From Tianweitania sp. UT-5YL-CI-8 (lineage in GTDB: Bacteria; Pseudomonadota; Alphaproteobacteria; Rhizobiales; Rhizobiaceae): a stretch of DNA of 64,000 bases. This document shows positions 1 to 9,130 of this stretch, one piece after another; the stretch's first letter is position 1; the number at the start of each line of letters is the position of its first letter. Location of the stretch: assembly GCF_030010215.1 (NCBI RefSeq), contig NZ_JASCRR010000003.1, positions 496,001 through 560,000 of the forward strand, written 5' to 3'. The translations under genes were made by a program, and so were the position numbers. Under the pieces are notes generated by a model that was not told the origin of the DNA, ran no database searches, and worked only from the letters and a program-made list of their open reading frames with translations.

Positions 1-723
1 GATTTCGGCCGCTCCTATACCTATTCCGTCGAGGTTTCGGAACTGGTCGGCGAGCGTCTCGCCGTTTCGCTGCCGCTGGCTCTGATATCGCTTGGCCTGT
101 CGACGCTGGTCGCCATTCCGCTAGGCCTCTACGCCGCCTCGCGGCGCGGCAAAACAGCAGATGCGGTGTCGATGGGTGCTGCCCAGATCGGCATGGCGAT
201 GCCCAATTTCTGGTTCGCGCTGCTGCTGATCTATGTTTTCGCGGTCTGGCTGCGGCTGGTGCCTGCCGGCGGCTTCCCTGGTTGGAGCGCTGGCGTCTGG
301 CCTGCCTTGAAGGCGCTGATCCTGCCGGCTGTCGCATTGGCCCTGCCGCAGGCCGCGATCCTGGCACGGGTCACGCGCTCGGCGATGGTCGAGGTGCTGG
401 GGCAGGACTATATCCGCACTGCCCGCGCCAAGGGCATGACGGCGCGTTCGGTGCTGTGGCGGCATGCACTGCGCAACGTGCTGATCCCGGTGCTGACCAT
501 CCTCGGCATGCAGTTCGCCTTCCTGCTCGCCGGAACCATCATCGTCGAAAACGTCTTCTATCTGCCCGGCCTCGGCCGCCTGGTCTTTCAGGCCATCAGC
601 CAGCGCGACCTCGTCGTGGTGCAGAGCGTGGTCATGCTGCTTGTCGCCGCCGTCATCCTCGTCAATCTGCTGGTCGACCTGTCCTATGCGCTGGTCGATC
701 CGCGGCTGCGGGGGAACCGATGA
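1..723 (+). CDS. Dipeptide/oligopeptide ABC transporter permease, DppB-like (5' truncated)
   Basis: Inner-membrane permease subunit of a peptide-type ABC importer. The reading frame is open from the first base of the window, so the N-terminus (roughly the first 70-80 residues, judged from the usual 310-340 residues) is missing. The visible 240 residues carry several hydrophobic segments and the binding-protein-dependent permease EAA loop, ARAKGMTARSVLWRHALRN, which docks on the ATPase. The stop overlaps the next gene's start as ATGA, so the two are translationally coupled. The substrate cannot be read from sequence; DppB or OppB-like is the safest name. The binding protein is not downstream and probably lies before the window. 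Confidence 0.93.
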   Translation, partial: DFGRSYTYSVEVSELVGERLAVSLPLALISLGLSTLVAIPLGLYAASRRGKTADAVSMGAAQIGMAMPNFWFALLLIYVFAVWLRLVPAGGFPGWSAGVWPALKALILPAVALALPQAAILARVTRSAMVEVLGQDYIRTARAKGMTARSVLWRHALRNVLIPVLTILGMQFAFLLAGTIIVENVFYLPGLGRLVFQAISQRDLVVVQSVVMLLVAAVILVNLLVDLSYALVDPRLRGNR

Positions 724-1589
724 GCTTTGCGAGCCTGCCCGCCACGCCTGCAAGACCGACCGGGCTGCGCCGGCTTCTGGCCAGCCGTATTTTTGTCGCA
801 GGTGCTGTGCTGACCGGCATCGTCCTGCTCATGGCCGCGGTATCGCTGGTCTGGACGCCCTACGACATCACCCGCCTTGTGGTGGCGGATCGCATCCAGT
901 CGCCTTCATCAGCCCATTGGCTCGGCACCGATCATCTCGGCCGCGATATATTGTCGATGATCATGCTCGGCGCGCGCACCTCCATCGCGGTCGCCCTGGT
1001 CGCGGTCGGCATCGGCGTCGGCATCGGCGTGCCTTTGGGCGCTTATGCCGCCGCGCGCGGCGGGTTGATCGACGAGGCGCTGATGCGCTTCAACGATCTG
1101 GTCTTCGCTTTCCCGTCGCTGGTGTCGGCCATCATGATTACCGCGATCTTCGGTCCAGGCGCCGTCAATGCCATTATCGCCATTGGCATCTTCAACATCC
1201 CGGTGTTCGCCCGCGTCGCCCGCGCCGGCGCGCTGTCGATCTGGCCGCGAGAATTCATCCTCGCCGCACGTGCCGCGGGCAAGAGCGACATCCGCATCAC
1301 CGCCGAGCATATCCTGCCCAATATTGCTGGCCTGCTTCTGGTGCAGGCCTCGATTCAGTTCGCGCTCGGCATCTTGGCCGAGGCGGGCCTTTCCTATGTC
1401 GGGCTCGGCGCGCAGCCACCCATGCCAAGCTGGGGCCGCATGCTTTATGATGCACAGACCGTAATGCTCGTGGCGCCCTGGTTGGCCGTCTTCCCCGGCA
1501 CCGCGATCATGGCCACCGTTCTGGGGCTCAACATGATGGGCGACGGTATCGCCGATGCGCTCGATCCCAAAGCCAGGGGGCGGCGTTGA
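720..1589 (+). CDS. Dipeptide/oligopeptide ABC transporter permease, DppC-like
   Basis: Second membrane subunit of the peptide importer, 289 residues, the usual DppC/OppC length. The open frame extends 146 codons further upstream inside the previous gene. The ATG overlapping the preceding stop (ATGA) is chosen because it gives the family-typical N-terminal tail before the first membrane helix. The C-terminal half holds the transport domain with the EAA loop (LAARAAGKSDIRITAEHILPN) that contacts the ATPase. The stop overlaps the TTG start of the ATPase gene by 4 bp. The substrate is inferred only at the level of peptides or related compounds such as nickel chelates or glycopeptides. Confidence 0.94.
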   Translation: MSFASLPATPARPTGLRRLLASRIFVAGAVLTGIVLLMAAVSLVWTPYDITRLVVADRIQSPSSAHWLGTDHLGRDILSMIMLGARTSIAVALVAVGIGVGIGVPLGAYAAARGGLIDEALMRFNDLVFAFPSLVSAIMITAIFGPGAVNAIIAIGIFNIPVFARVARAGALSIWPREFILAARAAGKSDIRITAEHILPNIAGLLLVQASIQFALGILAEAGLSYVGLGAQPPMPSWGRMLYDAQTVMLVAPWLAVFPGTAIMATVLGLNMMGDGIADALDPKARGRR

Positions 1590-3208
1590 GCCTTCTGGAG
1601 ATCGAAAACCTCTCGCTCGACATCGACGGCATGCCGATCCTGCGCGACATCGATCTAACGGTCGACGTCGGCGAGATCGTCGGCCTTGTCGGCGAATCCG
1701 GCTCCGGCAAGTCGATGACCGCCCTCAGCGTTATGCGGCTCCTGCCCGATGCAGCGCAGTTGGGCGGACGCATCGCCTTCGACGGCATCGACATCCTCGC
1801 GGCACCGGAATCGGCCATGTGTGCCCTGCGCGGCGACGATATGGGCATGGTCTTCCAGGAGCCGATGACCGCGCTGAACCCTGTAAAGACCATCGGCGAA
1901 CAGGTTGCGGAGGGCATCCGCCTGCACCGAAAGGTCGGCAGCGCCGAGGCGGAAGCGCAGACCAAGGCCATTCTTGACCGCGTCGGTCTGCCGACACAGA
2001 AATTCCCGCTCAGCCGCTTTCCGCACCAGTTATCGGGCGGGCAGCGCCAGCGCGTGGCTATCGCCATTGCCTGCGCGCTCAAGCCGAAACTGCTGATTGC
2101 CGACGAACCGACGACCGCGCTCGACGTGGTTTTACAGGCGCAGATCCTCGACCTTTTGCGTGAACTGGTTGCCGAGAACCGCATGGGCCTGCTGCTCATC
2201 TCGCACGATCTCGCTGTTGTCACCGCCATGGCCGACCGCATCACCATCCTGCGACATGGCGCGGTCGCGGATGCCGGCCAGACCGAGCGCGTGCTGTCTC
2301 AGCAGACGCATCCCTATACACGGCAATTGGTGACGGCGGCGACGCACGTACCCGCCCGCACATTGCACCGGCCTGTAGAGCAAACCACGCCGCTGCTCGA
2401 AGTCACCGACGTCAGCCGGCTCTATCCTGGCCCGCGACAGGGCTGGTTCGGGCGCGGCAACCCCACACGCGCGGTCGACGGTGTATCTCTAACCCTCCAT
2501 CCAGGCCAATCCACCGCGCTTGTCGGCCGGTCGGGCTGCGGCAAGTCCACCCTCGCGCGGATGATCCTTGCGCTGGATGCGCCGACCTCTGGCTCGATCC
2601 GCTTTGACGGCATGGAATTGGCTGGAAAATCGCAGGCGGAATTGCGCCCGGTGCGGCGGCAGATGCAGGTGGTGTTCCAGGATCCCTACGGCTCGTTCGA
2701 TCCGCGCCAGACGGCGGGAAAACTCGTCGCCGAACCGCTCTATTTGCTCGACAAGCCGCTGTCGCGTGCCGAGACCCGCGATAAGGTGGTGGAGGCGCTG
2801 CATCAGGTCGGGCTTTCGCCGCAGGACATTGAAAAATATCCGCATGAATTCTCCGGCGGGCAGCGCCAGCGACTGTCCATCGCCCGCGCCATCATCACAC
2901 GCCCGAAGCTTATCGTCGCCGACGAGCCGGTATCGGCGCTCGACGTCTCGATCCGCGCACAGATTCTCGACCTCTTCGCCGATCTCAATCGCAGGCTTGG
3001 CATCGCCTATCTATTTATCACGCATGATCTAACGGTGGCGCGCGCGGTCAGCGACGACGTTCTCGTCATGCAGGACGGCAGGGTCGTCGAACGCGGACGC
3101 ACCCTGGGCGTGCTCGCATCCCCTCAATCGGACGCAGCCAAGGCATTGGTTTCCGCGGCGCCCGACCTGCATCGCGCGCTGGAACGGCGTTTGCGCGAAC
3201 AGGGATAG
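1586..3208 (+). CDS. Fused double-ATPase subunit of peptide ABC importer (DppD-DppF type)
   Basis: Energises the peptide importer. Two complete ABC ATPase domains lie in one 540-residue chain, equivalent to DppD plus DppF, as in YejF and GsiA. The first Walker A is GESGSGKS (residues 36-43) and the second is GRSGCGKS. Each half has a LSGGQRQR-like or FSGGQRQR-like signature and a Walker B ending ADEP. The start is TTG, overlapping the permease stop as TTGA, and no ATG fits better. Duplicated, fully conserved catalytic motifs suggest that both halves hydrolyse ATP. It is the last gene of the plus-strand run; an imperfect hairpin follows. Confidence 0.95.
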   Translation: MSLLEIENLSLDIDGMPILRDIDLTVDVGEIVGLVGESGSGKSMTALSVMRLLPDAAQLGGRIAFDGIDILAAPESAMCALRGDDMGMVFQEPMTALNPVKTIGEQVAEGIRLHRKVGSAEAEAQTKAILDRVGLPTQKFPLSRFPHQLSGGQRQRVAIAIACALKPKLLIADEPTTALDVVLQAQILDLLRELVAENRMGLLLISHDLAVVTAMADRITILRHGAVADAGQTERVLSQQTHPYTRQLVTAATHVPARTLHRPVEQTTPLLEVTDVSRLYPGPRQGWFGRGNPTRAVDGVSLTLHPGQSTALVGRSGCGKSTLARMILALDAPTSGSIRFDGMELAGKSQAELRPVRRQMQVVFQDPYGSFDPRQTAGKLVAEPLYLLDKPLSRAETRDKVVEALHQVGLSPQDIEKYPHEFSGGQRQRLSIARAIITRPKLIVADEPVSALDVSIRAQILDLFADLNRRLGIAYLFITHDLTVARAVSDDVLVMQDGRVVERGRTLGVLASPQSDAAKALVSAAPDLHRALERRLREQG

Positions 3209-3224
3209 CGTCAGCGCAAACGAA

Positions 3225-3247
3225 GAAGGGCGCCCGCGGCGCTCTTC
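3225..3247. terminator. Possible terminator hairpin between convergent genes
   Basis: A 10-bp inverted repeat with one mismatch and a 3-nt loop (GAAGGGCGCC / GGCGCTCTTC) lies between the converging peptide importer and BMP-protein genes. It has no T-tract on either strand, so it may be a weak or Rho-assisted terminator. The call rests on position and symmetry only. Confidence 0.4.
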
Positions 3248-3268
3248 CCGATATCCGGTTGCTTAAGC

Positions 3269-4336
3269 CTACTGCGGCAGTTTGTCGTCCACGCCCATGA
3301 CGTAGAAGTTCAGGCCGGAAAGCACCTGGTCGGTAGCATTCTCGCCCTGCTTCAGCCACTCGGTTCCGTCCTGCTTCTTGACCGGACCGGTGAACGGCTT
3401 GAGTTCGCCCGACTTGATCTTGGCTTCGGTTTCCTCGGCCATCTTCTTCACGTCGTCCGGCATGTTGGTATAGGGCGCCATGGTCAGGATGCCTTCCTTG
3501 AGACCATCCCAGATCGAACCGGTCTTCCACGAACCGTCCTGAACTTCCTTGATGCGTTTGACGTAGTAGTTGCCCCAGGTGTCGATGATGGCCGTCAACT
3601 GCGTTTCGGGACCTGCCTTGATCATGTCCGAGGCCTGGCCGAACGCTTTGATGCCGCGCTCGGAAGCAACCTGCATCGGTCCGGTGGAATCGGTGTGCTG
3701 GGTGATGATGTCGACACCCTGGTCGATCAGCACCTTGGCCGCGTCTGCCTCCTTGCCTGCGTCAAACCAGGTGTTGGCCCAGACGACCTTGAGCTTGAAG
3801 TCCGGGTTCACGCTCTGCGCGCCCAGGATGAACGAGTTGATGCCCATCACCACTTCGGGGATCGGGAAGGACGCAATGTAGCCGGCCACGCCTGCCTTCG
3901 ACATCTTGGCAGCGATCTGACCCTGGATATAGCGGCCTTCATAGAAACGCGCATTGTAGGCGGCGAGGTTGTCGGCAGTCTTGTAGCCGGTAGCGTGCTC
4001 GAACTTCACGTCGGGGAATTTCTGGGCGACGGCGACGGTCGCATCCATGAAGCCGAACGAGGTGGTGAAGACGACATCGCAACCCGACCGGGCGAAACGC
4101 TCGATGGCGCGCTCGGCATCGGGGCCTTCCGGCACGTTTTCGACGAAGGCGGTCTCGACCGTATCGCCGAGTTCCTTTTCTACCTGCTGCCGGCCGAGGT
4201 CGTGCGCCTGGGTCCAGCCGCCATCGGAATTGGAGCCCACATAAACGAAACAGGCCTTCACCTTGTCCTGTGCCATGGCGGGATTCGCGGTGGTGGCGGC
4301 AAGCGCCAGTGCCAGTCCCATTACGATTTTCTTCAT
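3269..4336 (-). CDS. BMP-family ABC transporter substrate-binding protein (nucleoside-type)
   Basis: Periplasmic binding protein of the Bmp/Med (PnrA-like) family, which captures purine nucleosides or related compounds. The chain has 355 residues. A Sec signal peptide (basic start, hydrophobic core, AMA cleavage site near residue 22) precedes the mature domain. No lipobox is seen, unlike spirochaete and Firmicute BmpA. Family features include VYVGSNSDGGWTQAHDLG near the start and ASFPIPEV in the middle. The gene is last in the ATPase-permease-permease-binding protein array and has its own strong ribosome site (GAGAGGA). The 70-bp gap to the permease may allow separate expression. Nucleoside specificity is inferred from family and context. 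Confidence 0.92.
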   Translation of the reverse strand: MKKIVMGLALALAATTANPAMAQDKVKACFVYVGSNSDGGWTQAHDLGRQQVEKELGDTVETAFVENVPEGPDAERAIERFARSGCDVVFTTSFGFMDATVAVAQKFPDVKFEHATGYKTADNLAAYNARFYEGRYIQGQIAAKMSKAGVAGYIASFPIPEVVMGINSFILGAQSVNPDFKLKVVWANTWFDAGKEADAAKVLIDQGVDIITQHTDSTGPMQVASERGIKAFGQASDMIKAGPETQLTAIIDTWGNYYVKRIKEVQDGSWKTGSIWDGLKEGILTMAPYTNMPDDVKKMAEETEAKIKSGELKPFTGPVKKQDGTEWLKQGENATDQVLSGLNFYVMGVDDKLPQ

Positions 4337-4406
4337 ATCGATGCAGTCCTCTCTGGGTTACACATATTCATGAACGGTTTTTTTCAACCTGTTGTTTCTA
4401 CTATCT

Positions 4407-5327
4407 TTACCTGTCCGGAACAAACGCGCGTCCCAACGAGGCGGGTGTGTTGATCATGGTCAGCCGGCGGTTGCGCGAGATTAGAACGAGAACCACGATC
4501 GTCGCCAGATATGGTAGCGAAGAAAGCAGTTGAGACGGAATGCCGAGGCCCAGCGCCTGCGCGTGCAACTGCCCGATGGTGACTGCTCCGAACAGATAGG
4601 CGCCGGCAAGAACCCGAAGCGGCCGCCATGACGCGAACACCACCAGCGCCAGCGCGATCCAGCCACGGCCGGCCGTCATGTTCTCCACCCATTGCGGGGT
4701 GTAGACGAGCGACAGTTGCGCGCCGGCCAGACCCGCGCAGGCGCCGCCGAACAGAACCGCCCCATAGCGATAGCCGATGACCGGAATGCCCAGCGCATGG
4801 GCTGAGGCGTGGTTGTCGCCGACGGAACGCAGCGTCAGCCCGGTGCGGGTCTTGAACAGGAACCAGGTGACCGCAATCACGAGCAGGATGGACAGGTAGA
4901 AGATCGGATCCTGGCCGAACAGCAGCCTCCCCACCAGCGGCAGTTCCGTTAGGCCCGGAATGAACAGGTTCGGCAACCGCACGCCGGGCGATCCTACGAA
5001 GCTCTCGCCGATCATGCTGGACAGACCAAGCCCAAGCAGTGTCAGCGACAGACCGGTTGCCACCTGATTGGTTGCGATGTTGAGCGTCAGAAAGGCGAAT
5101 GGCAAGGAAAACAGCGCCCCCGCCAGGATACCGCACAGCACGCCGAGCCAGGGCGAACCGGTCAACGCGGCAGCGACGAAGCCGCACACCGCGCCCATGA
5201 CCATCATGCCCTCGACGCCAAGATTGAGCACGCCGGAACGCTCGACGACCAGTTCGCCGATGGCAGCGATCAGCAGCGGCGTGGCTGCCGTGGCGATGGT
5301 GAGAAGGATGCTTTCGGCCATGCCCAT
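4407..5327 (-). CDS. Nucleoside-type ABC transporter permease (second permease, NupQ/YufQ-like)
   Basis: Inner-membrane permease of the branched-chain/ribose superfamily (BPD_transp_2), 306 residues with about eight to ten hydrophobic segments. The run EMMVMGAVCGFVAAALTG-like after NLGVEG is typical of the second permease of purine-nucleoside importers paired with BMP proteins. It starts 3 bp after the stop of the first permease, with GAGGGAG as ribosome site in the end of that gene. A second ATG two codons in is equally possible. It works with the adjacent ATPase, first permease and binding protein. Confidence 0.93.
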   Translation of the reverse strand: MGMAESILLTIATAATPLLIAAIGELVVERSGVLNLGVEGMMVMGAVCGFVAAALTGSPWLGVLCGILAGALFSLPFAFLTLNIATNQVATGLSLTLLGLGLSSMIGESFVGSPGVRLPNLFIPGLTELPLVGRLLFGQDPIFYLSILLVIAVTWFLFKTRTGLTLRSVGDNHASAHALGIPVIGYRYGAVLFGGACAGLAGAQLSLVYTPQWVENMTAGRGWIALALVVFASWRPLRVLAGAYLFGAVTIGQLHAQALGLGIPSQLLSSLPYLATIVVLVLISRNRRLTMINTPASLGRAFVPDR

Positions 5328-5330
5328 GGT

Positions 5331-6455
5331 TCAGGCTCCCTCGGTTGCCGGCTCGGCCGCCTTGGCCACGACAGCGGCATCCGCCTTTGGCGCGGCTCGC
5401 ACCAGTCTGATGCGGTAGTGGATCAGCGTGTCGCAACCGAGCACGAAGAACAACAGCATGCCCTGGAAGACGCGCGCCACCTTGTCGGAAACGCCGATAG
5501 AGATTTGCGCCGCTTCGCCGCCAAGATAGGTCAGCGCCAACACGAAACCGGCGGCGATGATACCGAGTGGGTTGAGACGCCCCAGGAAGGCCACGATGAT
5601 CGCTGCGAAGCCGTAGCCGGGCGAGATCGTCGGCCGGAGCTGGCCTATTGCGCCGGAGACCTCGGAGATGCCGGCAAGTCCCGCCAGCGCTCCAGACAGC
5701 ATGAAGGCGAAGAACACCATTTTCGTGGTGCCGAAACCGGCGAAGCGCCCTGCCCTGGGGCTTGCGCCGAGAACCCGGACTTCGAAGCCTTTCAGCGTGC
5801 GGCTGACCAGCAGCCACACCACAATAGCGGCGACAATGGCAAAGACGATGCCGAGATTGGCGCGTCCATCCGCTGGAAACAGCTCGGGAAGCACCGCATC
5901 CGGATGAAAACGACGGGTTTCGGGAAAATTATTGCCTTCCGGATTGCGCCAGGGGCCGCGCACCAGCCAGTCGAGAAAAAACTGGGCGACATAAACCAGC
6001 ATCAGGCTGGTGAGGATTTCGTTGGTGTTGAACCGAGTCTTCAAGATGGCCGGGATTGCCGCATAGGCGGCACCGCCTATCAGGCCCATCAACAGCATCA
6101 GCGGCAGTACCAGCGGTCCCTGAAACGTGGGAAACAACACCGGCAGCATCGAGCCAAAAATGCCGCCCATGATGAACTGGCCCTCGGCGCCGATGTTCCA
6201 GTTGTTGGACAGGTAGCAGACCGACAGCCCAACCGCGATGATGATCAGCGGTGCGGCCTTGATCGCCAATTCATGCAGCGACCAAAGCTCGCGCAGCGGA
6301 TCGACGAAATAGTAGTAGAGCGCCTCGAACGGGTTTTCGCCAAGCAGCGCAAACACGATGGCTCCCACCACCAGCGTCAAGCACAGCGCTATCAGAGGCG
6401 ATATGGCGGAAAAGAGCGTCGACTGCTGCGGCCGCTTGACCAGTTCAAGACGCAT
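5331..6455 (-). CDS. Nucleoside-type ABC transporter permease (first permease, NupP/YufP-like)
   Basis: Inner-membrane permease, 374 residues from the chosen ATG. The frame allows a start nine codons earlier, but the ATG giving MRLELVKRPQ has a GGAG site about 8 nt upstream and overlaps the ATPase gene by only 11 bp. The protein has an N-terminal helix, a long periplasmic loop and a conserved cytoplasmic segment GLSVCYLSNNWNIGAEGQ that contacts the ATPase. The C-terminal tail is Ala-rich. Together with the second permease it should form the channel of the importer. Confidence 0.93.
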   Translation of the reverse strand: MRLELVKRPQQSTLFSAISPLIALCLTLVVGAIVFALLGENPFEALYYYFVDPLRELWSLHELAIKAAPLIIIAVGLSVCYLSNNWNIGAEGQFIMGGIFGSMLPVLFPTFQGPLVLPLMLLMGLIGGAAYAAIPAILKTRFNTNEILTSLMLVYVAQFFLDWLVRGPWRNPEGNNFPETRRFHPDAVLPELFPADGRANLGIVFAIVAAIVVWLLVSRTLKGFEVRVLGASPRAGRFAGFGTTKMVFFAFMLSGALAGLAGISEVSGAIGQLRPTISPGYGFAAIIVAFLGRLNPLGIIAAGFVLALTYLGGEAAQISIGVSDKVARVFQGMLLFFVLGCDTLIHYRIRLVRAAPKADAAVVAKAAEPATEGA

Positions 6456-8028
6456 CAGCAGTCTCCGCCGAAACATGGGCATGGCCGGGCTCGGCGCCGC
6501 CCATCAACAAGCCGATCTTCTCAAGCGTGGCCTCTGCGATGGGGATCGGTTTCGACAACTCGCCATTGTGCATGACGGCGATGGCATCAGACATTTCAAA
6601 CAACTCGTCCAGGTCCTGGCTTATGACGAGAACCGCCGAGCCGCTGCGCGCAAGCTCGATCAGCGCCTGGCGGATGCGTGCGGCAGCGCCCGCATCGACG
6701 CCCCATGTTGGCTGGTTGACCACCATCAGCGCCGGCTGACGATCGAGTTCGCGGCCGATGATGAATTTCTGCAGGTTGCCGCCGGACAAAGCGGCAGCTT
6801 CCGGATCCGGCGCGCTTTTGCGCACGTCCATCGCCTTGATGATGCGCTGGGCAGCACTCTGGATCGCGCCTGACTTCACGAAACCACCGGCGCCGATAAA
6901 GGCTCTCCGGTCGGTCTTGTGCCGGGAGAGCAGCAGGTTTTCCGACAGCTTCATGCGCGGCGCGGCGCCATGGCCCAGACGCTCTTCCGGAACGAAGGCC
7001 GCCCCCAACAGGCGGCGTGCCGAAATGCCCAGCCGGCCGGCCTGTTGGCCGCGAATGCGGACCGCATCGCCTGCCTCCTGCCGTGCCTCGCCAGAAACCG
7101 CCTCAAAGAACTCGCTCTGTCCATTGCCCGCAACCCCGGCGATGCCCAGCACCTCGCCGGCGCGTACGCTCAGCCAGATGTTCTTGAGCGGCATCGAGAA
7201 CGGCCCGGCCGGCTTGCGGCTCAAACCGCAGATGCCGAGGATTTCATCGCCGCTTGTCGCTGACGGCGGGCGCTCGGCGTTCTTGACCTCGCTGCCCACC
7301 ATCATCCGCGCCAGCGACGACGGCGTTTCCCGTCGGGGATCGCAATGGCCGACCACCTTGCCGTGACGCATGATGGTGGCGCGGTCGCAAAGCCGGCGCA
7401 CTTCGTCGAGCCGGTGCGAAATGTAGAGGATCGACTTACCCTCGGCGCGCAGGCGCTCAAGCGTCTCAAACAGCTTGTCGGCCTCCTGCGGCGTTAGCAC
7501 CGAGGTCGGCTCGTCGAGGATGATCAGATCGGGCGTTTGCAGAAGGCAGCGGATGATCTCGATGCGTTGGCGCTCCCCCACCGAAAGGTCACCGACCAGC
7601 GCTTCCGGATCGAGCGGCAGGCCGTAGCTGTACGACAGCGCCCGGGCCTTGGCCGAGATCGTGCTAAGCGGCGTATCGGCCTGCAGCGACAGCGCGATAT
7701 TCTCAGCGGCGGTCAGCGCTTCGAACAAAGAAAAATGCTGGAAAACCATGCCAATGCCGAGTTTCTTTGCCACGCTTGGCGAGGCGATGGTCACAGGCTC
7801 CCCGTTCCAGGAGATCACGCCGTCATTCGGCTCTAGCGACCCGAACAGCATTTTGACCAGCGTCGATTTGCCGGCACCGTTTTCCCCTAGAAGAGCGTGG
7901 ATCTCGCCTTTGGCAATGGTGAGATCGACCCCATCACAGGCTTTCAACGTGCCGAAAATCTTGGTCAGCCCACGAACCTCAAGGAGGTCCCGGCCTGCCG
8001 TCTCAGCGCTGCTCTGCACGAAGACCAC
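6445..8028 (-). CDS. Nucleoside-type ABC transporter ATP-binding protein (NupO/YufO-like)
   Basis: Double-domain ATPase of the sugar/nucleoside class, 527 residues. The N-terminal half has Walker A GENGAGKS, signature LSVGERQR and Walker B IILDEPTSVLTPQE. The C-terminal half has a degenerate Walker A (GVAGNGQSEF) but a signature LSGGNLQK, the pattern of RbsA/MglA-type transporters in which one site is impaired. The start is taken as GTG; another in-frame GTG lies three codons in. It heads the four-gene importer operon. Three ATCGTT repeats lie 11-41 bp upstream and may be an operator. Confidence 0.94.
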   Translation of the reverse strand: MVFVQSSAETAGRDLLEVRGLTKIFGTLKACDGVDLTIAKGEIHALLGENGAGKSTLVKMLFGSLEPNDGVISWNGEPVTIASPSVAKKLGIGMVFQHFSLFEALTAAENIALSLQADTPLSTISAKARALSYSYGLPLDPEALVGDLSVGERQRIEIIRCLLQTPDLIILDEPTSVLTPQEADKLFETLERLRAEGKSILYISHRLDEVRRLCDRATIMRHGKVVGHCDPRRETPSSLARMMVGSEVKNAERPPSATSGDEILGICGLSRKPAGPFSMPLKNIWLSVRAGEVLGIAGVAGNGQSEFFEAVSGEARQEAGDAVRIRGQQAGRLGISARRLLGAAFVPEERLGHGAAPRMKLSENLLLSRHKTDRRAFIGAGGFVKSGAIQSAAQRIIKAMDVRKSAPDPEAAALSGGNLQKFIIGRELDRQPALMVVNQPTWGVDAGAAARIRQALIELARSGSAVLVISQDLDELFEMSDAIAVMHNGELSKPIPIAEATLEKIGLLMGGAEPGHAHVSAETADAS

Positions 8029-8038
8029 CCATTGTCCG

Positions 8039-8069
8039 ATCGTTTTGTTTTATCGTTCTCTTTATCGTT
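8039..8069. promoter_or_regulatory. Triple ATCGTT (AACGAT) repeat, possible operator of the nucleoside importer operon
   Basis: Three exact copies of ATCGTT (AACGAT on the transcribed strand) begin at 8039, 8052 and 8064, with spacings of 13 and 12 bp, just upstream of the ATPase start. Spacing near one helical turn and the position at the expected 5' leader suggest tandem binding of a repressor such as a DeoR-, LacI- or GntR-type protein. The protein is not identified. Confidence 0.4.
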
Positions 8070-8150
8070 CCCGGGCCTATCGTAGGCGCGGTTGTTGTGC
8101 AACGCAAACCACTGCGAAGATTGAAAGAGCTTCAAGATTTTCAACGAAAA

Positions 8151-9128
8151 TCAGGGTATCAAAATCGTCATCCCTGTCGTCTTGCGTCCCTCCAGATCGG
8201 CATGCGCCTGAGCCACATCCTTGAGTGCGTAGCGCTGGTTTATCTGGATTTTGACGATGCCCTTCTCCACCGCATCGAACAAGGCGGCAGCGGACTCTTC
8301 CAGATCGGCACGCTTGGCGACGTAGACGAACAGCGTCGGCCGCGTGATGTAGAGCGAGCCTTTCTGCGACAGGATGCCGAGATTGAACGGCGGAATGATT
8401 CCGGACGACTGGCCGAACAGCGCCAGAAGACCCCTCGGGCGCAGGCAATCCAGCGAGCCGTCGAACGTGTCCTTGCCGACGGAGTCGTAGACCACATCGC
8501 ATTTGCGTCCTTCGGTGATGCGGGCCACCTCGGCGACGAAATCCTGTGTGCGATAGTTAATGACGTGATCGTAGCCGTGCGCCAGCGCCAGTTCGACCTT
8601 GTCGTCGGAGCCGGCGGTGCCGATGACCGTGGCGCCAAGATGCTTCGCCCATTGACCGGCGATCAGTCCAACACCGCCAGCGGCGGCATGAAACAGGATC
8701 GTATCGCCCTTTTTAATCAGATAGGTCCGGCGCAACAGATACTCCGCCGTCATGCCCTTGAGCATGATTGCAGCGGCCTGCTCGTCGCTAATGCCAGAGG
8801 GAATGTGAACCAGCTTGTCGGCGGGCACGACCCGCTCGTCGCAATATGCTCCAAGGCCCGTCATATAGGCAACACGGTCGCCCGACTTGAAACCCCTGAC
8901 GCCGTCACCCGTTTCGACGACCACGCCGGCCGCCTCACCGCCCGGAATAAGCGGCATGCCGGTCGGCGACGGATAGAGCCCTGTGCGATAATAGACATCG
9001 ATAAAATTGAGGCCGATTGCAGTGTGCTTGACCAGCACCTCGCCTGGGCCGGGCGATGTAGCTGGAAGATCCTCGTAAACCATCGCTTCGGGCCCACCAT
9101 GGGTGTGCACTCTGATTGCTTTGGGCAT
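8151..9128 (-). CDS. NAD(P)H:quinone oxidoreductase, zinc-free MDR family (QOR-like)
   Basis: Medium-chain dehydrogenase/reductase of the quinone reductase subfamily, 325 residues, expected to reduce quinones or enones with NADPH in the cytosol. The frame runs 89 codons further upstream inside pcs; the ATG giving MPKAIRVHTHGGPEAM is the standard family start. Seen motifs are GLNFIDVYYRTGLYP near residue 45 and the nucleotide-binding stretch AAAGGVGLIAGQWAKHLGA. The structural zinc-ligand cysteines of alcohol dehydrogenases are absent. Only 2 bp separate it from the pcs stop, so the two are almost surely one operon. Confidence 0.93.
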   Translation of the reverse strand: MPKAIRVHTHGGPEAMVYEDLPATSPGPGEVLVKHTAIGLNFIDVYYRTGLYPSPTGMPLIPGGEAAGVVVETGDGVRGFKSGDRVAYMTGLGAYCDERVVPADKLVHIPSGISDEQAAAIMLKGMTAEYLLRRTYLIKKGDTILFHAAAGGVGLIAGQWAKHLGATVIGTAGSDDKVELALAHGYDHVINYRTQDFVAEVARITEGRKCDVVYDSVGKDTFDGSLDCLRPRGLLALFGQSSGIIPPFNLGILSQKGSLYITRPTLFVYVAKRADLEESAAALFDAVEKGIVKIQINQRYALKDVAQAHADLEGRKTTGMTILIP

Positions 9129-9130
9129 AG

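Noticed and set aside
5418-6575. Plus-strand open frame of 385 codons opposite the nucleoside permease genes
   Set aside because: Composition dominated by Arg, His, Gln and Asp is typical of an antisense shadow; the minus-strand permease is clearly real.
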